Source of the DNA: Sutterellaceae bacterium
GTDB taxonomy: Bacteria; Pseudomonadota; Gammaproteobacteria; Burkholderiales; Burkholderiaceae_F
Direction: 5' to 3'
Assembly: GCA_030531135.1 (NCBI GenBank)
Contig: JAUNOJ010000049.1
Span: 1 to 10,413 of the forward strand
DNA: 10,413 nt
Shown here piece after piece: positions 6,841-10,413 of the stretch. How positions within the stretch are numbered: the first letter of the stretch is position 1; every line of letters begins with the position of its first letter. Under the pieces are notes generated by a model. That model searched no databases. It was not told the DNA's origin and saw only the letters and a list, made by a program, of their open reading frames with translations. Made by a program: the position numbers and the translations under genes.

Positions 6841-6938
6841 GATTTTCGTTGTTGAGTAACATACGATAATTCTGGAACACCTGAAAATATTGGGTTTGAA
6901 GGGTCGTTCGTTATTTCACGAGAAAATTTTTGTTTCTT
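6822..6938. other. Probable right junction (att region) of the integrated element
   Basis: This 117-bp gap separates phage-like, AT-rich genes from the conserved ispG-hisS-yfgM-bamB cluster. It contains the direct repeats and hairpin listed separately. Downstream of bamB, der is usually found in this gene order, but here the sequence changes to phage-like genes. The exact core cannot be set without the other end or an unoccupied site. Confidence 0.45.
6832..6881. repeat. Long imperfect inverted repeat (hairpin) near the element-chromosome junction
   Basis: The arms 6832-6853 and 6858-6881 can form about 20 base pairs with two mismatches, two single-base bulges and a GAGT loop. The outermost pairs are GGTGT with ACACC. 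No T-run follows on either strand, so it is not a standard intrinsic terminator, though it lies between the convergent regulator and bamB and could still slow transcription. A recombination or protein-binding role is also possible. Confidence 0.55.
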
Positions 6939-8069
6939 TTACTTCTGTGCGCGAATGTAGGCGATTTCGCCTTCTTCGGTCTGGAAAAGCGCACCGTCGC
7001 CCATCGAAATCGGAGGCACGCGCACGGCGCCCGAAACCGAGGTGCGACCCACGAATTCGCCGGAAGCCGGATCGATAAAGTGAATCACGCCGTCATAGTC
7101 GCCTACGGCCAACATGTCGCCCATCACAACCGGTGCCGACGGATCGCGCCACAAAAGCGCTCCGTTACTCCAAACGAGCTTACCCGTTTCATAGTCGTAG
7201 GCGTTGATTTCGCCGCGTGCGGTCACCACATACACGTGCGTGCCGTCCGTTACGGGACCCGTGACGGCGTCAACCTGCGCACGCCACAAGGGACGACCGT
7301 TTTTGCTATCCATGCAAAGGATGCCGCCCTGGAAGGCTGCCGCGCACATCATGCGCGCATCCACCAGGGGAGAGCCCACCACGTCGACCAAACGTTCGAC
7401 TTCGGTGATGCCTTTGGCCTGCGCCACGACTGCGTCAAACACGGTGCGACCGTTGCCGTCCAATGCCAACAAACGACCGTTGGCCTGCCCCACGAGAACA
7501 CCCGCGGGAGAAAAACGCATTTGGCTTGCAGCACGCACGGTCAAAGCCGGCACCTGCGACTGATAGCGCCAACGGCGTTCGGCCGTCATGGCGTCAAATG
7601 CCGTGATACGCGTGTCGGTCGTACGCACGATCACAAAGCCCGAGCCCACCAAAGGCGGCACGCTCATTTCGCTTGTTAAACGCACGGTCCACAAACGCTT
7701 GCCGTCGTTGCCGTAGACCTCGACTTCGCCCTTGACGGTGCCGACCGCCACGTACTGACCGTCGCTGCCGACGCCGGCAGCGATATCGGCCCCGGTTTCA
7801 ACTTCCCACTCGACCTTGCCGTTGGTCGGATCGATGCGATAGAGGCGATCGCCCCCGGCGGCATAAATGCCGTTGGAGGTCACGATCGGCGTCAAAAGCC
7901 CCGTCGTGCTTTCGCCCAAGGAGCGAGACCACACTTCGTCGGCTCTCACCGAGGTCTGAATGTCGACAAGATCGGCCGGTTCGTGCGAGCTCGTGGAGCT
8001 GCAACCCGACAAAGCCAGTGCAACGGCACCGGCAACCGCACAGGCGGCAAGTTTGAGTTTGATGTTCAC
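6939..8069 (-). CDS. bamB: Outer-membrane assembly lipoprotein BamB
   Basis: Lipoprotein of the BAM complex, which inserts beta-barrel proteins into the outer membrane; it binds BamA from the periplasmic side. A lipoprotein signal peptide covers residues 1-22, with lipobox LSGC and lipidated C23, followed by serine, which favours outer-membrane sorting. The remainder shows about eight PQQ-like beta-propeller blades, e.g. YRIDPTNGKVEWEV, ITAFDAMTAERRW, LCMDSKNGRPLW and FIDPASGEFV. Length of 376 is normal for the family (about 390 in E. coli). The start codon is GTG at 8069, with GGAG seven bases upstream. It lies 65 bp after the yfgM-like gene and is probably the last chromosomal gene before the inserted segment; the reading frame is complete and ends YIRAQK. 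Confidence 0.95.
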   Translation of the reverse strand: MNIKLKLAACAVAGAVALALSGCSSTSSHEPADLVDIQTSVRADEVWSRSLGESTTGLLTPIVTSNGIYAAGGDRLYRIDPTNGKVEWEVETGADIAAGVGSDGQYVAVGTVKGEVEVYGNDGKRLWTVRLTSEMSVPPLVGSGFVIVRTTDTRITAFDAMTAERRWRYQSQVPALTVRAASQMRFSPAGVLVGQANGRLLALDGNGRTVFDAVVAQAKGITEVERLVDVVGSPLVDARMMCAAAFQGGILCMDSKNGRPLWRAQVDAVTGPVTDGTHVYVVTARGEINAYDYETGKLVWSNGALLWRDPSAPVVMGDMLAVGDYDGVIHFIDPASGEFVGRTSVSGAVRVPPISMGDGALFQTEEGEIAYIRAQK

Positions 8070-8134
8070 AACAAAACTCCGTAGGAGCGAAAGGCTCGAA
8101 AGTTTTCGAACCCTTCTTTAAATAAAAAAATCGA

Positions 8135-8776
8135 TTAGAGCTTGGGATCGGGCAAAGCTTGCAACTTGAGGCTTAAAAGTGCCATCAATTCGCCGCTGTC
8201 CTGATCTTTTTCCAAAGCCTTTTGCCAAACCTGGCGGGCATTTTCCACTTCGCCCATGGCCAGATGGATGTCACCCAAGCGATCGAGCACCATGGGGCTG
8301 TCGGCCTGAGCCGCAGAGACGCCCTTCATGATTTCCATGGCCTTTTGCGGTGCCTTGGCATCCAATTCGAGACCGGCCAAACGCACGCGCGCCACATCGG
8401 CATACTCGGGACGACCGCTGTCGTTCAAAACCCAATTCAAGGCGGCGCGAGCACTGTCCAAGTTACCGGCCTTCTGATCGGCAGCCGCCTTCATGAGGCC
8501 TGCCAATGCAGCAAAGACGTGACGCGGATATTCCTGCATCAGGCCGTCGGCCAACGACTTCATGTTCTTTTCGTCGTTTTGCACGTAGGCGTTTTGCAAA
8601 GCCACATACGCCACGGTGGCCTTGTTGCCCTGATAGCGCTCGTACCAATTCCAACCGTTATAAGCGGCAAAGGCCAAGCACCCGACCGTAATGGCCGAAA
8701 GCGTCAAGTTGCCCCACTTTTCCCACCAGGCTTTCAGTTGGTCTAGGGACTCTTGTTCTTCTAAATCGTATGCCAT
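8135..8776 (-). CDS. yfgM: YfgM-like ancillary SecYEG translocon subunit (TPR protein)
   Basis: Inner-membrane anchored periplasmic protein; in E. coli YfgM works with PpiD at the SecYEG translocon and helps pass proteins to periplasmic chaperones. The 213-aa length fits the family (206 in E. coli). The short cytoplasmic N-terminus ends in LKAWWEKWGN, a typical start of this family, followed by one transmembrane segment at about residues 24-43. The periplasmic part has TPR-like helical repeats, the clearest near residues 165-195 (LDRLGDIHLAMGEVENARQVW). AAGGAA lies about 12 bases before the ATG. It sits between hisS and bamB, the conserved neighbourhood for this gene. Confidence 0.9.
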   Translation of the reverse strand: MAYDLEEQESLDQLKAWWEKWGNLTLSAITVGCLAFAAYNGWNWYERYQGNKATVAYVALQNAYVQNDEKNMKSLADGLMQEYPRHVFAALAGLMKAAADQKAGNLDSARAALNWVLNDSGRPEYADVARVRLAGLELDAKAPQKAMEIMKGVSAAQADSPMVLDRLGDIHLAMGEVENARQVWQKALEKDQDSGELMALLSLKLQALPDPKL

Positions 8777-8821
8777 GCGAAAAATATTCCTTTTTCTTAG
8801 GTTAATTCGTCACAAACCGTA

Positions 8822-10099
8822 TTATTGCCCGAAAAGCTCGGTCACTTGGTCGATTTCCACTTTCATTTGTTCGGCAAACTGCTGATTGCCCGCCGCATCG
8901 CGCAAACGCTTGACGCTCACGCAATTTTCGTTGACTTCGCCTTCGCCGCAAATCACGCACCACTGCGCCAAAGACTGGTCGGCGCGCTTCATCATCGACT
9001 TAAAGCTCGTGGACCCTGCGTGCACGATCACGCGCTTGCCGCAGTCGCGCAACTTTTCGCCGATTTGACGCGCCACCATTTCGGTGTGACCGCCCTGATG
9101 CGCAATATAAACATCGCAGTCGGCCTTGACAACGTCGCCGGCCGTTTCGCGCACGAGTTCGATCACGCGCTCGGCCCCGATGGCAAAGCCCACGGCCGGC
9201 GTGGGACGACCGCCCAACATTTCGATCAAGGGATCGTAACGACCGCCGCCGCAAATGGTGCCTTGGCTGCCGAGCTTGTCGGTAATCCATTCGAACACCG
9301 TGTGATTGTAGTAGTCAAGCCCGCGCACCAAGCGAGGATTGATGCTGTAGTTGATGCCCAGCGCTTGAACACCCGCTTCCAATTTTGCAAGGAATGCCAG
9401 CGACTCTTCGCCCAAGAAGTCCAAAAGCTTCGGAGCGGCATTGACCATTTCCTGCATTTCGGGATTCTTGGTATCGAGAATGCGCAAGGGATTGGTGTGC
9501 AAACGGCGCTTGGCGTCTTCGTCCAAAATGTCGGCGTGCTTTTCAAAGTAAGCGATCAGAGCTTCGCGGTGCGCGGCACGTTCTTCCAAAGCACCCAAGC
9601 TGTTTAATTCCAAGCGGGCTTCGATGCCCAGAGCCTTCCACAGGCGGCTCGTCATGGCCAAGAGTTCGATATCCACATCGGGACCGTTAAAGCCCAAGGC
9701 TTCGCAACCGAACTGATGGAACTGACGATAGCGACCGCGCTGGGGACGTTCGTGTCGGAACATGGGGCCAAAGTACCACAAACGCTGCGGAGCGTTATAG
9801 GTCAAATTGTGTTCGATGGCGCAACGCACCACGGCCGATGTGTTTTCCGGGCGCAGCGTCAGGGCTTCGCCGTTCATGCTGTCGGTAAAGGAATACATTT
9901 CCTTTTCGACGATATCGGTCACTTCGCCGATGCCGCGCGTAAAAAGTTGCGTGGCTTCCAAAATCGGGGTACGAATCTGACGATACCCGTAGGAAGCGGC
10001 AATGGAGCGCGCCGTGTCTTCAAACTTTTCCCAAATCGCGGCATCTTCGGGCAACATATCGTTCATGCCCTTGATACCGACAATTTTCACTTTTGCCAT
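8822..10099 (-). CDS. hisS: Histidyl-tRNA synthetase
   Basis: Cytoplasmic class II aminoacyl-tRNA synthetase that charges tRNA-His with histidine using ATP. With the start at 10099 it has 425 residues, matching the E. coli enzyme (424). The beginning [19 protein letters not shown] is typical. Visible motifs: motif 1 around 38-70, LRPENT (82-87), motif 2 [20 protein letters not shown] (110-129), the histidine-specific signature [15 protein letters not shown] (257-271) with R259, GGGRYD (284-289), and motif 3 GFAIGAERV (304-312). The C-terminal anticodon-binding domain starts near residue 328 ([10 protein letters not shown]). An ATG at 10138 would add 13 non-conserved residues; AAGGA eight bases before 10099 decides for the shorter form. 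It lies 75 bp after ispG and 45 bp before the yfgM-like gene, all on the same strand. Confidence 0.97.
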   Translation of the reverse strand: MAKVKIVGIKGMNDMLPEDAAIWEKFEDTARSIAASYGYRQIRTPILEATQLFTRGIGEVTDIVEKEMYSFTDSMNGEALTLRPENTSAVVRCAIEHNLTYNAPQRLWYFGPMFRHERPQRGRYRQFHQFGCEALGFNGPDVDIELLAMTSRLWKALGIEARLELNSLGALEERAAHREALIAYFEKHADILDEDAKRRLHTNPLRILDTKNPEMQEMVNAAPKLLDFLGEESLAFLAKLEAGVQALGINYSINPRLVRGLDYYNHTVFEWITDKLGSQGTICGGGRYDPLIEMLGGRPTPAVGFAIGAERVIELVRETAGDVVKADCDVYIAHQGGHTEMVARQIGEKLRDCGKRVIVHAGSTSFKSMMKRADQSLAQWCVICGEGEVNENCVSVKRLRDAAGNQQFAEQMKVEIDQVTELFGQ

Positions 10100-10174
10100 G
10101 TCAATTCCTTCGTTGACTTCGTGTTCTTGAAAAAGCACACTCTCTTTTGAGGCGCTTTCGTTTCAAAATCTTAG

Positions 10175-10413
10175 TTATTCGCCTTTCTTGCCCCAGCGAC
10201 GCATCACATAGGACTCGATCATAGCGGTAAATTCTTCGGCAATGGTGTCGCCCTTTAAACTTGCGGCCTTTTGCCCGTCCATATAAACGGGCGCGACGGG
10301 GCTCTCGCCTCTGCCGGGCAGACTGATACCGATATCGGCACCGGCACTTTCTCCGGGGCCGTTGACAACGCACCCCATCACTGCCACGCGCATGGCTTCG
10401 CACCCCGGCGCCT
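10175..10413 (-). CDS. ispG: IspG (GcpE), C-terminal part; 5' end outside window
   Basis: 4-hydroxy-3-methylbut-2-en-1-yl diphosphate synthase, an iron-sulfur enzyme of the MEP pathway of isoprenoid synthesis, converting MEcPP to HMBPP. Only the last 78 codons are in view, continuing past the right edge. The decisive motif is [11 protein letters not shown], holding a cysteine ligand of the [4Fe-4S] cluster and the nearby glutamate that also binds it. The following [20 protein letters not shown] and [10 protein letters not shown] match the betaproteobacterial form, which has a longer tail than the E. coli one. It is upstream of hisS in the usual order. Confidence 0.95.
   Translation of the reverse strand, partial: APGCEAMRVAVMGCVVNGPGESAGADIGISLPGRGESPVAPVYMDGQKAASLKGDTIAEEFTAMIESYVMRRWGKKGE

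Noticed and set aside
6832..6881. Intrinsic transcription terminator
   Set aside because: The stem is long but not followed by a T-run on either strand, and it shares repeats with the sequence outside the stem.
6930..7679. Plus-strand open frame of 249 codons across bamB
   Set aside because: It lies opposite the well-supported bamB gene and reads as His/Arg-rich nonsense.
8096..8109. Palindrome TCGAAA-gt-TTTCGA between the yfgM-like gene and bamB
   Set aside because: Short, with no T-run after it in the direction of transcription; it could be a weak pause or processing site, but there is too little to call.
10100..10138. Longer HisS start at 10138
   Set aside because: The added 13 residues are not family-like, and the Shine-Dalgarno and family length both support 10099.
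1..10413. CRISPR arrays, tRNA or rRNA genes, insertion sequences
   Set aside because: No regularly spaced repeats, no cloverleaf-like gene and no transposase were seen.

Overview
The window joins two DNA types. The right part (about 6939-10413, minus strand) is ordinary proteobacterial core chromosome: the 3' end of ispG, then hisS, a yfgM-like gene and bamB, in the order usual for beta- and gammaproteobacteria. The wording of the IspG and HisS proteins looks betaproteobacterial (Burkholderiales, possibly a Sutterellaceae-like gut bacterium); that placement is inference. Sampled lines are about 60% GC here. The next gene normally expected after bamB is der, and it is absent from this window.

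The left part (about 1-6900) is more AT-rich (sampled lines about 38-45% GC) and looks like one end of a prophage or related integrated element. A single minus-strand operon starts from a good sigma70-type promoter near 6126-6154. It reads: a 71-aa unknown protein, a 651-aa protein joining an HEXXH zincin-like N-terminus to a CobT-like VWA domain, a 389-aa MoxR/CobS-type AAA+ ATPase with an N-terminal C2H2 finger, a 176-aa cysteine-rich protein, and a DnaE-type DNA polymerase III alpha subunit that runs off the left edge. The genes overlap or nearly touch throughout, so they are probably translated together. MoxR/CobS plus CobT-like VWA pairs are recurrent in tailed-phage genomes, where they are often labelled cobalamin genes although no cobalamin pathway is present.

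Divergent from this operon is a 162-aa XRE-family regulator (6333-6821). The 281-bp region between them carries two palindromes that could be its operators. Just after the regulator lie two 9-bp direct repeats one helical turn apart, a third inverted copy, and a long imperfect hairpin (6832-6881). These sit less than 120 bp from the bamB stop codon. I read this stretch as the likely junction between element and chromosome, perhaps integrase arm sites, but no integrase gene and no second att copy are in view.

The most interesting part is the AAA+/zincin-VWA pair co-transcribed with a replicative polymerase subunit: a possible ATP-driven remodelling or proteolytic machine tied to the element's DNA replication.
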